DNA from: Chromera velia
Lineage: Eukaryota > Sar > Chromeraceae
NCBI GenBank assembly: GCA_018398765.1
Contig: JAHBMJ010001045.1
Coordinates: forward strand, 1 to 36,621
Reading direction: 5' to 3'
Length of the DNA stretch: 36,621 bases
Part shown: piece after piece, positions 21,872 through 34,105 of the stretch
Position numbering within the stretch: the stretch's first letter is position 1
Layout of the letters: each line of letters starts with the position of its first letter
Translations under genes and position numbers: made by a program
The notes under the pieces: model-generated
The model's input: only the letters and a program-made list of their open reading frames with translations
What the model was told of the DNA's origin: nothing
The model's database searches: none

Positions 21872-24800
21872 TTTCCTTTCTTTTTACTTTCTTTTTTTCT
21901 GTCCAGCTGTTTGCATTTCATGCGGCCTGTGTTAATGTGTTCTCATTTTCGTTGAATTCCCCGGCCCCCCTCTCTGTCTCTCTGCCTCTCCCCTCCCCCC
22001 GCGTCTCACCATTCTTTCCTTCACTCCTCCGCCCATTCAGGTATTGACAAGAATCCATTGACTGAAAGAACCCGCATCATACTCGTAACACCGGAACAGG
22101 TGAGTGGGTAGCTGTGCCTGCCAGATCTTCTTTTGTTTGCCTCCTCACGAGCGTCACTGTGATCCGATCTTCTTTTCTCTTTGCTTTTCTTCTGTCACTG
22201 AAGCAATCGTTCAGGCATCCCCACTCTTTTTTTTGTATTTATGGGTCCCTCGTCCATTTGTCCCGTGATCTCAGAAGCCTGCAGGCATGCTGTCCGGTGG
22301 GTGGGTGAATCACGCGGAGCTTGTGTTTTGTTCCTTCGGCAGATGGTTCTACGTTCTCCTTTTTGGCCGTACAGACCACTCATCAGAATGTTCGAAGATT
22401 GGACCTTGCGTCCCTCTTGTTTCCTTTTTGAATGTATTCGATCCAATGACCGGCAGCGTCGATCGATCTGTCGCGATCACGTGACATGCATCGTGCATGT
22501 ATGTGCAGAACGGAACGCAAGATTCCGCCTCTTTTTTTCCTTGCGTGTTGTTCCGGCTCTATTCTCGGATTTTTAGTTCTCTTTCTGTCTCTCTCCCTTG
22601 AAAGTCACAACCCACTGTGCACCGTGGTATGGCTGGCGTGCCTCTATGCAGGAGGTAGAGATCGGAGAACAGGTGGCTGAGGTGATCAGGCAGGAACTCG
22701 AGAGGAACGGAAAGAACATTCTGCCTGCCAATCATCCACTCTCAGTGGCAGCAAACGACATTGTGAAGGTCAGACAGACGGACAGACAGACAGACAGGGA
22801 AAAGGGGAGGTGTATCCAATTGTATCGAACGAAAGGTACAGGTAAGGTAAACCAACTGGGGTAGATCGAGGCCCGTCTTTGCATAGAAGAAGTCAGCACA
22901 ATCAAGTCATGTAACATCATTCTTCTACCCTTCTCTCTTGCCGGTTTGTTTCCTGTCTTGTCTTGCCGTCAAGTGAACAGACGCATTGATGAACGGCTTT
23001 TGTGTGACTTCCTTCCTTCAGATGATTCTTGAAAGATGCAAGGACGAGCTTCAGACTGACCTGGAGACCCTTTTGAAAGGAAAAAACGTGAAGGTGATCG
23101 TTGTGGATGACGACGTCCGCAACGCTGTGGCGACCCCTTGTGGTTGGTGGGGGGGGGGAGATGTACAGTGGCATTGCTTGTGTGGCTTGGTCTGGTCCTG
23201 AAGCTCTATTTCTTCTCTGTCGTCGGAGCCCGTTGTTCTCTTCTCAGTGCTTTCAAAACAAAGGTTGAAGCACAGTGCCGCGGATCTCAAACACTGCTTG
23301 CCTTGATCTCTGCAGGCGTCATTTATCTTTTCAGTGGGATGGTGGAGGTTGCGGGCAGCGAAGCAGGGCTCGCGGCCGTGATTGCACACGAAATTTCCCA
23401 TGTCTTGGCGAGACACGGTGGGTGGGGGGGCTCGTGTCACGTCAGCTGGCGGATAGATGGTTGTGTCGGTGGGTCGCGGCCTCGGCTGTCGTTGTCAGTT
23501 CCGTGCCTTTGTCTCTTTCAGGCAGCAAAATGTTCAAAGGTCCCATTACCGTTTCAGTTCTGTGCTTTGGCCGCTCATCACGTATTTGGTTTCTGCATGA
23601 TTCCGGTAGGTGGAGTTCTGCCAAGAGAAGCTTTCCGTGCTTGGACAGACTGCTCGATCCCCAATTCATCCCCTTTTCGTGCTGCGGCTTCCCGAGAGGT
23701 TTCTGTTTCTTTCTTTTTCTGACCGTCTTCGTGTCCCTGAGGGACACTTTAGACTCGATCCCCTCGGAGGAACTGCTTCTGTCTCGGGGTGCTTTGCTGC
23801 TCACCTGATGGTGACGCCTTCATGCTTGCAGGAATTGAGAATCTGTCGCGGCAAAACATGAACTCTGTCCTGACCAGCTTTCTGGTCTCTCTTCCCCTTG
23901 CCTATCTGCCATTCCTGGTGGGAGTGCACCTGAGTTTGGTTGCCAACGTCGCCTCGAAACTCTGCTCAGGTCGGTCTGTCTGTCTGAATTTGTTTCGGCT
24001 AGTTTGACTCTCTGGTGTCGCTACGGTTTGATCTTTACAGTGGGACAAGCTGCTTCGTCCTCGTCTCTGTGGGGCGCATCACGTGATTGCTTTTGCGTTT
24101 GAGAGTACTTCTTTCTTCGCGTGCCTGATCCTCTCTCGCCTTCCGCGCCACTCCAACCTTTTTCCTCTATGTATGAATGTGTGTGAGCATGTGCGTGCGT
24201 GTGTGCGTGTGCGTGTGTGCGTGTGTACGGTCCGGTAGATCAGTCGGCTTCGTGTTGAGGGGAAAGGCCTATGCCTCGCTTCCTCTTTTCCCAGTTTTTC
24301 TTTTTGTCTCGCTTCTGCTCTCGAGGGGGCCTTCCGACTTTTACCTTCTCCCCCAGCCACATGCGTCGATGATGACGCCCTCCAGCTACGGCCCTTGATT
24401 AATTGCGATGATTTCAAATTGCAGACCTTCCCTACGCTCGAAGTATTGAAGCTGAGGCGGACTCTATTGGTCTTCGGTTGATGGCGAGGGCGGGGTCGGT
24501 CTGTCTGTCTCCTCCCCCCGCTTGTGTGTGCGCCTGCCTGTATTTGTTCGTTTGGTTGTCGTGTAGATGGGATATAGCTCCAATTTTGTGGACAAACAGA
24601 AACGTATTTGCTTGTTTACTTTGAGCATCCATTCGCCTCCATAATGTTCTTCTGATCCTGTTTGACCTGCCTGTATCGATACGTGCCCGCATTCGTTGCC
24701 CTAGAGTGTGGAGTGTGGCGGTGTCGCGGGCTGAGTGCCTCTCCGGTTTTGTGTCTTTGCATCTGTTTGATTTTGCCAAAGAAAGAAACAAAGAAGCGAG

Positions 24801-25656
24801 AAAGCAAGAAAAGGAGGGAGGACACGAAGGAACGGACGGACGGAAAGAAGAAAGGAAAGAAGGACGACGAGAAAAATGTAAGTTCGGATGCTTTTCTACC
24901 TTCTTTCCTGCCAGCCTCTCTGTCTCTTTCCTTTGGTTTGTTTCGCCACTCTCCTTTTGCTCTCAACCCTGTTCACTTCAGTTGAAGCTTTTGCATGTAT
25001 GTCCATTCGCATGTGCGTTCAGATACGACCCCGTGGCTGCGGTGAATGTTTGGCAGACCATGATGGACTTGGAGGAAGGGAAGGATCCAGACTTGGGTGA
25101 GTGCGTTGAGATTTTAGTTTGGGGGAGGTGAGGGGGGCTTTTTTCTCTCCTTCGGTCGTATGATTAGTTTCCAGCTTCTCGGCTTTTCTGTTGATGGGGG
25201 GGGGCATTTCGTGTCCCTGTACTCTTCTCTTCTCTTCTGGTTTCTTGCTTGCTCAATGAAGGAGAGAGCAGCAGCGGATGAATTCTGCAAAGAGAGGGAA
25301 GAGAAGCTGGGAGGATGGCAGGGCGGGGGGGGCTGATCTCTTTTGATCTGCCACAGGAAATTGGAGTCCCATCTGGGGGCTTCATGTACTTTAATAATTG
25401 TAGTTCACACAAGCATGCATACAGGCAGCCATCAAGAAGCGTTTTGGTCGTTTTTGTTCTCATGAGCACCAGAAAGAGAAGACAGGTTTTTTACTTTCAG
25501 TTGAATTTTTCACCCACCCGTCGCCTGCAGATCCGGAACCCGCGCCGCCTGAGTTTCTGAACACGCACCCGTCTCACGAGGGCCGACTGCAGGTGAGTGG
25601 GTTAGTTTGTTCCTCTCTCCTTGTTTCCCCGCCTCACTATTTTTGCGTTTGTGCGA

Positions 25657-25687
<31 letters not shown>

Positions 25688-26004
25688 TGTGTTGTCCGAG
25701 AACAACCGAGCGGAAAGAGTCCGTGAGTTTCTTTGTACCTCCATTCTCCCCCCCCCTCTCTCTGCGCAAAGGGAAAGCCATCTCTCACGCTAAACGTCTT
25801 CGCTCAAGTGTTTGTGCATGAGCAAGTAGAAATGCAATGAAAGAGTGAGCACGTACGCTGGAAAGTCCGAATTGATTCGAGTGACAAATGCAATTTGATG
25901 AGCACCAGACAAAGATTAAAAACACAGTGAGAGAAAATACTCTGGAGAGAATTGGTGCTGCTGGAAGGTTCGGGATTCTTATCCTTGGAGTTCTTTTTTT
26001 GTGT

Positions 26005-26040
<36 letters not shown>

Positions 26041-26212
26041 TGTTTGTTTGTTTGTTTCTTTCTTTCTTTCTTTCTCTTTCTCTTTCTTTTTTTCTTTCTC
26101 TTTCTTTTTTTTCTTTCTTTCTTTCTTTCTTTCTTTGTTTGTTTCTTTCTTTCTTTCTCTTTCTCTTTCTTTTTTTCTTTCTCTTTCTTTTTTTTCTTTC
26201 GTTCTTTTTTTC

Positions 26213-26247
<35 letters not shown>

Positions 26248-28258
26248 GTTTGTTTGTTTGTTTGTTTCTTTCTTTGTTTGTTTGTTTGCCAACAGATCGA
26301 GTGCCCGCTGTGTTCCTTCAATTCAGGACTTGCTGCATGGGCTGATGGGGTGACTGAGTTCATGCATGCAGAAACTTCAAGGGGAACTGACAGATGTGCT
26401 TCCGATCTATCAAAACTCCCTTCAGCTGAGCTCAACCGTCAAGGTGAGTGAGTGCGTGTGTGGGCCTGCTTTTGCTTTTGACCCTTCGATCATTCCGATG
26501 CCGCGTGGGTGGTGAATTTCTTATAATTCGCTCATCAGTCCCCTCGTGTCTTCTTTCTTTCACACCCTCATCCACCAACCTTCTCTCTCTTCTTGTGCGG
26601 ATCCATGGGTTTCTGTGCATCCATTTGAATTACTCACTTGTCGTCCTTCTCTCTGACGGTTGCAGATTGCAAGCAGGGGATTTCTCCATTCGGCTGCAGC
26701 ATTTGTGTACAAGATGGCGTTCCAGTACGCGTGGCTGGATCCTTACTCGTTTGTTTCCGCAGCCGTACGTCGGTCCCGTTCTTCTGCTTTCCTTTCAAGA
26801 CGCTTCAAAGATTGGTCGCTGCCATTGCTTCCTTTCGTTCATCCTTCCTTCCTTCCGTCCGTCCTTCCGTCTTTCCTCCTTCCGTTCGTCTTTCCGTTCT
26901 CCTCTCCTCCTCTCCTTCTTTCTTCCGTCCACCCAGTCTCTGATCGATCCAATCTCCCCCCCTCCCTCCCGACATTTGATTGCGTTGCATGGTTCAATCG
27001 ACACGCACGTCGTTTCCCTCTATCTATCTATCTATCTATCTATCTGTGCTTGCGGGTGCCTGAAAGTCCTTCATGGCGACTTGTCGGACCCTTTTGACTT
27101 TTCCCTCCAGAGAACCGCAAATCAAAGGCAGATAGACAACGGGAAGGGCGGTGTGCCGGATGAGCGCGGAACGGCACAAGCCTTAAGAGAGAGAGAGAGA
27201 GAGAGACAGAAGCTTGCGAATGTTTTGGGCTCGATTTCTGTGAATTCTTTCAGGTTCTTTCAAATTGGTATTGCTTCTTTCGTTCAGTCTTGTTTCCCTT
27301 CCTCTTGTCGGCTAAGGTGATTTGCAGTTTCCCCTCTCACATGCATTTCAAGCAACAAATTGTTCCCATTGCCCTTCTGCTTGACCGGTGTACGTATTTT
27401 GTTGTGTCTTCCGTCTACTCTACTGTTCTCTTTCTGTCTGTCTGCAGGAAGGAAAAGACAGGGTCAAGGCGTATGCGGACATTTTCAAAAACAGAAGGTC
27501 ACTTACGCTACTCAAATACCAAAGCACCTGCTCACCTTGCTGGCTTTCTATCTATTTTTGTCTTTTCTTCTGTCTTTTACCGCTCTACACGCACGCTGTC
27601 GATGAGACCCCTCATTTGTAATCCTGTATGTCTGTCTCGCATCCACCTGCATGAACAGGGCCCACCTTGCTTTTTCAGAAGTCTCTCTATCTCACTTCAC
27701 CGGCGGCGGGCCTTTTTGCCTTTCAAACACGGACGCGAGGATCCGGTGCTTCCTTCCCCTCTCCTGAGTGGACGGACATACGATCAAATTTTGCGTCTGC
27801 AAACCTCATATCTCTGGAGAATGTCGTCCAGTTGCTTCCTCCTGTTCCGATTTCATTCTCCAAATTCACGTCGTAATCGTGAGTGTTGACATCTATCTTC
27901 CTTCTTCCCTGCATGCAGAAAGGAACGAGTGCGTAGGAAAAGGGCAGAGCAGTCTCAGACGCAAAGCCTGGAGAGCACAGTTGCACACAGAGCCACAGGA
28001 TCATCCCTATCCGATGCATCTTCTTCTTCTTCTTCTTCTTCTTCTTCTTCCACAGCAGCCCCAAGTCTGCGTACAGCTGCAGCGACCCCCGCTATTCCGA
28101 TCCGGCAGACCCCGAGCCCTGCACGTTGTTGTCCTCTGCTTTTCATCCGGTCGGAGGAAGTCGACAGTTGGACTTCTTGGTTTGGAAAGACAGAGAGCAA
28201 CATGAATTCGAAATTAGACTTTCATCTCGAACGCAAACAAGCAGCGGATCCCGGATGA
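21012..28258 (+). CDS. OMA1: OMA1-like mitochondrial inner-membrane metalloprotease (peptidase family M48)
   Basis: Fifteen exons: 21012-21280, 21654-21793, 22041-22099, 22652-22768, 23022-23142, 23316-23417, 23832-23969, 24425-24494, 25023-25096, 25531-25592, 26372-26443, 26666-26764, 27111-27239, 27448-27497, 27919-28258; 1,842 bases, 613 residues, every phase compatible. The N-terminus (MWSFFARPMRASAPRMVFLA) is basic, as in a mitochondrial presequence. A membrane helix lies at about 110-128. The protease core: NPLTERTRIILVTPEQEVEIGEQ (about 141-163), GVIYLFSGMVE, the zinc site HEISH (260-264, catalytic E261), SIEAEADSIGLRLMARAGYDP (322 on; E326 third zinc ligand) and FLNTHPSHEGRL (372-383). 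OMA1 cleaves inner-membrane proteins under stress; that role here is by homology. After the domain comes a C-terminal extension of about 200 residues, including a Ser run coded by a TTC microsatellite. Exon 2 could instead end at 21769 in the same phase. Confidence 0.9.
21837..21898. repeat. (CTTT)n microsatellite in OMA1-like intron 2
   Basis: CTTT units start about 40 bases after the exon 2 donor. Confidence 0.9.
24178..24230. repeat. (GT)n/(GC) microsatellite in OMA1-like intron 7
   Basis: GTGTGCGTGTGCG alternating purine-pyrimidine tract. Confidence 0.85.
25657..25692. repeat. (GC)n(GT)n alternating tract in OMA1-like intron 10
   Basis: GCGCGCGCGC is directly followed by GTGTGTGT. A perfectly alternating purine-pyrimidine run of this kind can adopt Z-DNA. 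Confidence 0.9.
26004..26289. repeat. (CTTT)n/(GTTT)n pyrimidine tract in OMA1-like intron 10
   Basis: About 285 bases of CTTT units with GTTT and CTCTTT blocks on the coding strand. The CTTT-CTCTTT-TTTT block occurs twice (about 26060-26110 and 26140-26195), pointing to a higher-order duplication. Frames through it on both strands are artefacts. Confidence 0.95.
27019..27046. repeat. (TCTA)n microsatellite in OMA1-like intron 12
   Basis: About six TCTA units, roughly 65 bases upstream of the exon 13 acceptor. Confidence 0.9.
28017..28052. repeat. (TTC)n trinucleotide repeat inside OMA1-like last exon
   Basis: Eleven to twelve TTC units are read as a serine run in the C-terminal tail. A trinucleotide period keeps the frame, unlike the tetranucleotide repeats confined to introns. 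Confidence 0.9.
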
Positions 28259-28765
28259 TGCCCTCCATCGACGTTCATCATTGCCTGAAATAGTGATACG
28301 ACGACCGTCCCCCGCTTGCCAGCCCGCTTGGCTCCGAGTCCCCTAAAAAAGCATCCACAGGTTGATGGAACGCAGAAGCTAGCGCAGAAGAACCCGAGAG
28401 ATTCACTGCATAGAAAGATGAGTGACCTAGACTAGGACCCAGAGTGGGTAGAGCGGATTACAACTTTGAATGCCAAGAATAAACGCCTGAATAAATCATA
28501 AATAACCTAATAAATAACTTTCTATGACAACGCGCACTAGATTGCGTATAACAATTAAGTTACTATCCGTCGACCAGCACCATGATACGCCACTAATTGT
28601 TATCAGCCTCTTTCTAGCTAGGCTCCTAGCGTTTCATATACATTTTATTATTAGTAGAATTAAATATAAAATGTATAGCGACTCGAACTAGGAGTCAGAT
28701 GATCAGATCGAGGCTAACCAAGCTATGTTTTACGGTAAGATTGCTCGTGTTAGGAGTTGGGCAAC

Positions 28766-29219
<454 letters not shown>

Positions 29220-30418
29220 TTGGCTTACTACCGTATGCGACAAAATTATTGAATAATCTTTTAAAAATCTTAGCAAAATAGTGATAAAGACCAAAGAGAC
29301 CAATCATCAATGACTGTATTAAAAGATTAAAAACTTTCATTTCTACTAAGAGTTTATGATGTAGTTTAAGCTTTATGTATGATTTTTTTAGAAAAATTAT
29401 TTTTTTACTAATATCAAACGCTAGATCAAACGACCAAAGGGGTCCTATATGACACTTGGAGCAACCCCCTTGACACTCGAGTAAACTTGAAACGCTGCAC
29501 TGTAGGTGTAGCCATTGGCCAAAATAAAGTATACTTAAAATTTTTTGTGGAAGAACTGCGCCCGGGCCGCAAGCGCGGCTAGTATTGAAAAATTTATTTC
29601 AAGACAGACTGGAGTGTCAGAGGGGTTCCTAGAGCATTTAAAGATTAGTATAGCTAGTCGGCTGGAACATATAAACCCTAGTATAGCTTTGTTTAATACA
29701 CTAGGCCATAAGCTTTCAAACTACCATACTTGATCCAATTACACCTATCAGAACGAAATTTCTTACCTTAACTTCGAGACCTTAACGACAAATGTCGTTC
29801 AAATTTGTTCAAATCTAAGTTCACATTGTCATTAAAATTCTATGCTCTCTATCATCATAGACTCTCTGTATAGAGGTATATAGAGGAACTTGAACAATTT
29901 CTCAAATATAAAATCTTGCCTGTGTTATCTTCCTTTATAGAAGAAGACTGCCCTAGCAGTGTGTCCAGCTGCGCATGGAACCTGCCATACAAACGTCAGA
30001 CGCTCATTTATGGGCCGATGGCGATGGTAAATGATGATAATAATGATAAATCACATTTACTAGCATATTTATGTGTATATTCTTTAAATTTTTAGTGTAT
30101 CTTGTATTACATAGTTCATGCTAACACAAAAATATATAGTAAAGCGGAGATACAATTTTAATTATATAAACTTAATGTCAGTTTTCCAGTCAGTTTTGCT
30201 TTTTAATGCCTCTTATAAATGCTTTTCAAAAATTTTGTTCCACCTAGCTTCAACGGTGCATGTCACACATGCAGGTCTGATGCAGCAAGCTTGCACATGA
30301 TCGAGTCTAGCTATAAATGAAACCAATGTATGGAACCTTGTTTGAAGTCTAGTTTGAAAGACCAAAATACTTCCAGCACAGCTGGATCACATTCAAATCG
30401 TATCCTAAAATATGATTA
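29220..30418. other. AT-rich intergenic island
   Basis: Strongly AT-rich with scattered short frames and no recognised gene. A GC-rich inverted motif (GCCGC/GCGGC, 29566-29579) stands out. It lies between the convergent ends of the OMA1-like gene and the repeat-protein gene. Confidence 0.6.
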
Positions 30419-31307
30419 TTATGATCTAAAACCGAGCATGGCGACAAACCACCTCGGAATGAAACGCCTTCTGCTTTCTTCTAATTCTCTCCTGAGGACC
30501 TCTGCTCGGCGATCGATTGCCTCCCTGGCAAACTCAAGCACAGGTGTGAGATCCGTCTGACCTCCTTGAGTGATGAGAGACTCCAGAATGTCCAGAGTTC
30601 TTTCAGGGATCGAACGAAAGAGCAACACTCTCTCACGCTCAGTCAGATGTTCCTCCAAGAATTCGGCCACGACTCTTAAGGAACTGCGCCTTGCCTCATC
30701 TAGCTCCAGCCACCTCTGAAAGTCGAAAGGAGTGTCAAGGAAGTTTCTCATTTGCCGAGCTAACAACAGCTGTCGGACAAGTGCATCAAACGCGAAGTCC
30801 CTCCAGACCTCATACCTCAACGAGTCGAAAGACTGTTCACGCTCCTGCGGTGAACTCATCCGAGACTCGGCCACCAGTTCCAGCAAGCGCTTGAGCATTA
30901 GGGGAAGAGGCCGATGGTGACGCACGCAAGCGCGCAAAAGAGTGTTGGATGGTTTGCGCCACACAACTGCAAACACCAGATTCGCACGCGTGTGCAAGAA
31001 GTACCAGATATGCTCTCTGCGTACCTCCCGAAGACCGACACCAAACGAACAAACAAACAAGCAAAGAGAATGACAAGGACGGACGAGGCGGGGCACAGAA
31101 TCAGAGGAGGGAGGGAGGAAGAAAGGGAGTCAAGAAGGGGACGTTACTGGAAATGGTCAGATTGTGGTTGTCTGTCCTGAACGGACCTCCAACAGAAGAG
31201 GATACGAAAACAGGGTCACTCCGCAAAGGAAGAAGGATGGGGAAGAAAGAAGAGAAAAAGAAGAAAGAAGGGGGAGGGAAAGAAAGAACGAAAGAAAGCA
31301 AGAAAGA

Positions 31308-31338
<31 letters not shown>

Positions 31339-31356
31339 AAAGAAAGAAAGAAAGAA

Positions 31357-31420
<64 letters not shown>

Positions 31421-31579
31421 CGAAAGAGAGTTAGAGGAAGAAAGACAGGAACAGAGAGAGGGAGGGAGGGAGAGAGAGATAGAAAGAGAATGGGCCTTTC
31501 CTCCTTCATGCACTATCTGGCCATTCGCAAACCTACTGCAGGATCCATGTGGCATCTCCATGTATTTGTTTTACCACAA

Positions 31580-31617
<38 letters not shown>

Positions 31618-34105
31618 TACACACACACACCAACCTGGCAATGAATATCAGATTCGCTTGTCACATGAGCAAAATCGGATTGCCAGACTGGCTGGGGTAA
31701 AGTTGAGTGTCTTTGCCTGTCTGCCTGAGTGCTTGCATCTTCTGCATGTGACACCGAATGACTCCCATGCATGAAACCTCCCCTCCCCGGAATAATCTGA
31801 ATCCGATCACTCATTCATTCATTCATTCATTCATTCATTCATTCTTTCAGAAACAACTTCTGACTGAGGACTGACCTCGACCCCCCCCATCTCCAAGCAA
31901 TGCACGGAACCCTCCCACACCCGCACCATAAACCCATCCATCTATGCATTCACGCTGTGAGTGTGTATTTCCACGTACGCACAATAAGTGAAAGCAAGTT
32001 AATTTATTCAATTAGTTGGAGTACGGCAATAAGTGAAAGCAAGTTAATTTATTCAATTAGTTGGAGTACGGCAATCCATGGTCAGGTCAAGTCAGAGAAA
32101 GCAAGTTAATTTATTCAATTAGTTGGAGTACGGCAATCCATGGTTCAGGTCAAGTCAGAGGAAGCAAGTTAATTTATTCAATTAGTTGGAGTACGGCAAT
32201 CCATGGTCAGGTCAAGTCAGAGAAAGCAAGTCAATTTATTCAATTAGTTGGAGTACGGCAATCCATGGTCAGGTCAAGTCAGAGAAAACAACCGACCATG
32301 CAGGGAGGATCTATAGTCCGTCAGCAAATGGAGAATTAATCCAGGCCATGTCTGTACGCAGTTTGCTCCTGTGAGCGGAGTGGGCGAAGGCATTTCCAGA
32401 TGTTTTCTGGTTTCGACTGACCTTCTTTTTTCGGTAGGCTTTCAAGGATAAAGTCGAAGCAGGGAGCTACCTTGTCCCCCCCCCTATCAAGGAGGCCCAC
32501 CAAAAGTTCTTCAAGCTGAGAGTCCAAATCTGCGCTCTCAGCCCCCTCCGCGGGGGGGAAGTCTAAAAAAGCTTTGATGCCGTGTCGGTGAGGATGCCAT
32601 TGCCTCTCCAGCTCTGCTTTGTTGCCTGCCACGATAAGATGCTGAAGGCTCTGACCTCCGAGCACCAATCCTTCATTTTCTTCCTCGTCCTTCTCCTTCA
32701 GAGACGCCAATACTTCAAGCAACGCTCTGCACACGAGGCCTGAGTAGAGCCGAGCGCTTTTTTTGAAAGCTCCAAATGCAACAGGTCTCACTGTTTCTTC
32801 CCCTCCCTCTCGTTTGACTTCCTCTAGAAACTCGGCCACTTCCTCCCTCCCCGCCTCCCTCTCTCTAAACCGAAAAGAAAGTTCAGACGATTTGGTTTCT
32901 ACAAACTCCCAACGAATACTTGCAGACAGCTCCGCGCTGTCGCTCCCTGAATCAGGGGCAGCTTCTTCTATTGCTTTGCGAAGAAGCAAGAGGGACCCAG
33001 AAAAATTGTTGTTCGAGGACAAAAAGTGACAAGCCCCTAGCCGGGCCTTCAGGGAATGTGCTGACCTCTGCCAAGCGTCCCACAGCCACGTGAGTGCCTT
33101 GGGGGAAAGCTTGTGGGTGTGCATAGAGATGGACACAGAGACGGACTCGTCCGTCATCTGTTCTCTCCATGCGGAGAAGATTTTTTCTGCTGTGTCGAAG
33201 TGCCCCCCTTCAAGGGCCAGATAGATCAGAGAGCTCATAACCGACTGATCGGGAGAGAACTGGGAAGGCATAGAGTCGATGTCGGTGTCTGTGAGGGCCC
33301 CGAAAAACGACCCTAGTCGGAGAAAATCTAGGTGAGCACCCTGGAGGAGCTTTTCATCCCTCACTTGCTGGAAAAGTCCCTCGGGCCAAGTTTGTTTTTT
33401 CAGGCCCGAAAACGAAACGTCGGATCCAAAACGGTTTTGTGCTACGCTCAACACGGAGGAGGCCTCTACCGTTATTTCTTGTTCTTCCGGCCCCAGAAGG
33501 CCTGATTTTAGGAAAAAGCAAAGCATCTCGCCTTTTCCATGGACTGCTGCCAACACTGCCAGTCGATGCAGGAGCCAGGAGTGCGTAGGCAGCGCAGACC
33601 TCTTCAGAACCCACTCTACATTTTGGATTCTGCTGAGGAGGGATTGGAGAAGAGTCAGGTGACCCCCGCACGTTGCACCTTTCAGACACGAAATCCATGA
33701 AAAAATGCTGCCGACTGCATCTGCGGAGAGCACGGGGGGCTCCCCGAAGGCAAGGCGAGGTGGGGGCGTGGCAGCATCGGGGTGAATATCCTCGAAAAGA
33801 TTGATGAGGTGAATGTTTCCATGGAGAGCTAGTGGGAAGAGGACTGCTCTCGCGTCTGGCTGCGACGGAAGAGTGTGTATCCATCTGATGGATGCTTCCG
33901 ACGGCTGACAGAGGAAAGCCTTCACGCTCGTTCTGCAATCTCCGAACAGGGATCGCATCTGATGACGGAAAGAACGGTCGATAAGGTGAGAGGCGACCCC
34001 AGTCTCAGCACCAAGGCAGGAGACGACAACAGAAAAGACACTCGGGGGTCGCAGAGCTCTCGCACACACGGAAAGTCCACTGTTGGACTTTTGTGGATCA
34101 CACAT
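30419..34105 (-). CDS. Helical (ankyrin-like) repeat protein, two exons
   Basis: Exon 1 is 34105-32422 and exon 2 is 30966-30419; 2,232 bases, 743 residues. Exon 1 runs open for 589 codons if unspliced, but a strong GTCAGT donor at 32421 in phase 1 matches a TGCAG acceptor ending at 30967 in phase 1. Joining them gives DFILESLPKKEVVWRKPSNT followed by LLRACVRHHRPLPLMLKRLLEL, which reads as one continuous helical repeat. Several segments resemble degenerate ankyrin units: LFPLALHGNIHLINLFEDIH, GGHLTLLQSLLSR, HRLAVLAAVHGKGEMLCFFL, LIYLALEGGHFDTAEKIFSA, NTLLRACVRHH. The C-terminal 150 residues are charged, helical and probably coiled. There is no enzyme motif, signal peptide or membrane helix. 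Ankyrin-type repeats usually bind proteins; the specific partner is unknown. If the ORF is not spliced, exon 2 would need another upstream exon. Confidence 0.62.
31275..31480. repeat. (GAAA)n/(CAAG)n/(GA)n tract in repeat-protein intron
   Basis: GAAA, GCAAGCAA and GAGA units. Pyrimidine-rich on the coding (minus) strand. Lies in the intron 32421-30967. Confidence 0.95.
31579..31632. repeat. (CA)n microsatellite in repeat-protein intron
   Basis: ACACAC tract with a short ACATACAT interruption. Confidence 0.95.
31811..31850. repeat. (ATTC)n microsatellite in repeat-protein intron
   Basis: About nine CATT units. Confidence 0.95.
31984..32289. repeat. 62-bp tandem repeat, five copies, in repeat-protein intron
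   Basis: Unit starts (GCAAGTTAATTTATTCAATT) lie at 31994, 32039, 32101, 32164 and 32226. The spacings are 45, 62, 63 and 62. The first unit lacks the CCATGGTCAGGTCAAGTCAG part. Copies are almost identical, so the array is recent. It is AT-rich compared with the rest of the intron and ends about 130 bases from the exon 1 edge. Confidence 0.95.

Noticed and set aside
25785..26435. Lys/Glu/Arg-rich and Phe/Leu-rich frames on both strands
   Set aside because: Products of the CTTT/GTTT repeat in an OMA1-like intron. Only 26372-26443 is exon.
28420..28720. Possible tRNA (GTCAGATGATCAGATCGAGG-like stretches)
   Set aside because: No cloverleaf with acceptor stem and T-loop could be drawn.
30967..31096. 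N-terminal extension of the minus-strand exon 2 frame
   Set aside because: It lies upstream of the TGCAG acceptor and is low complexity; splicing at 30966 continues the repeat protein.
31984..32289. CRISPR-like regular repeat array
   Set aside because: The units are contiguous with no variable spacers, and the genome is eukaryotic: a minisatellite.
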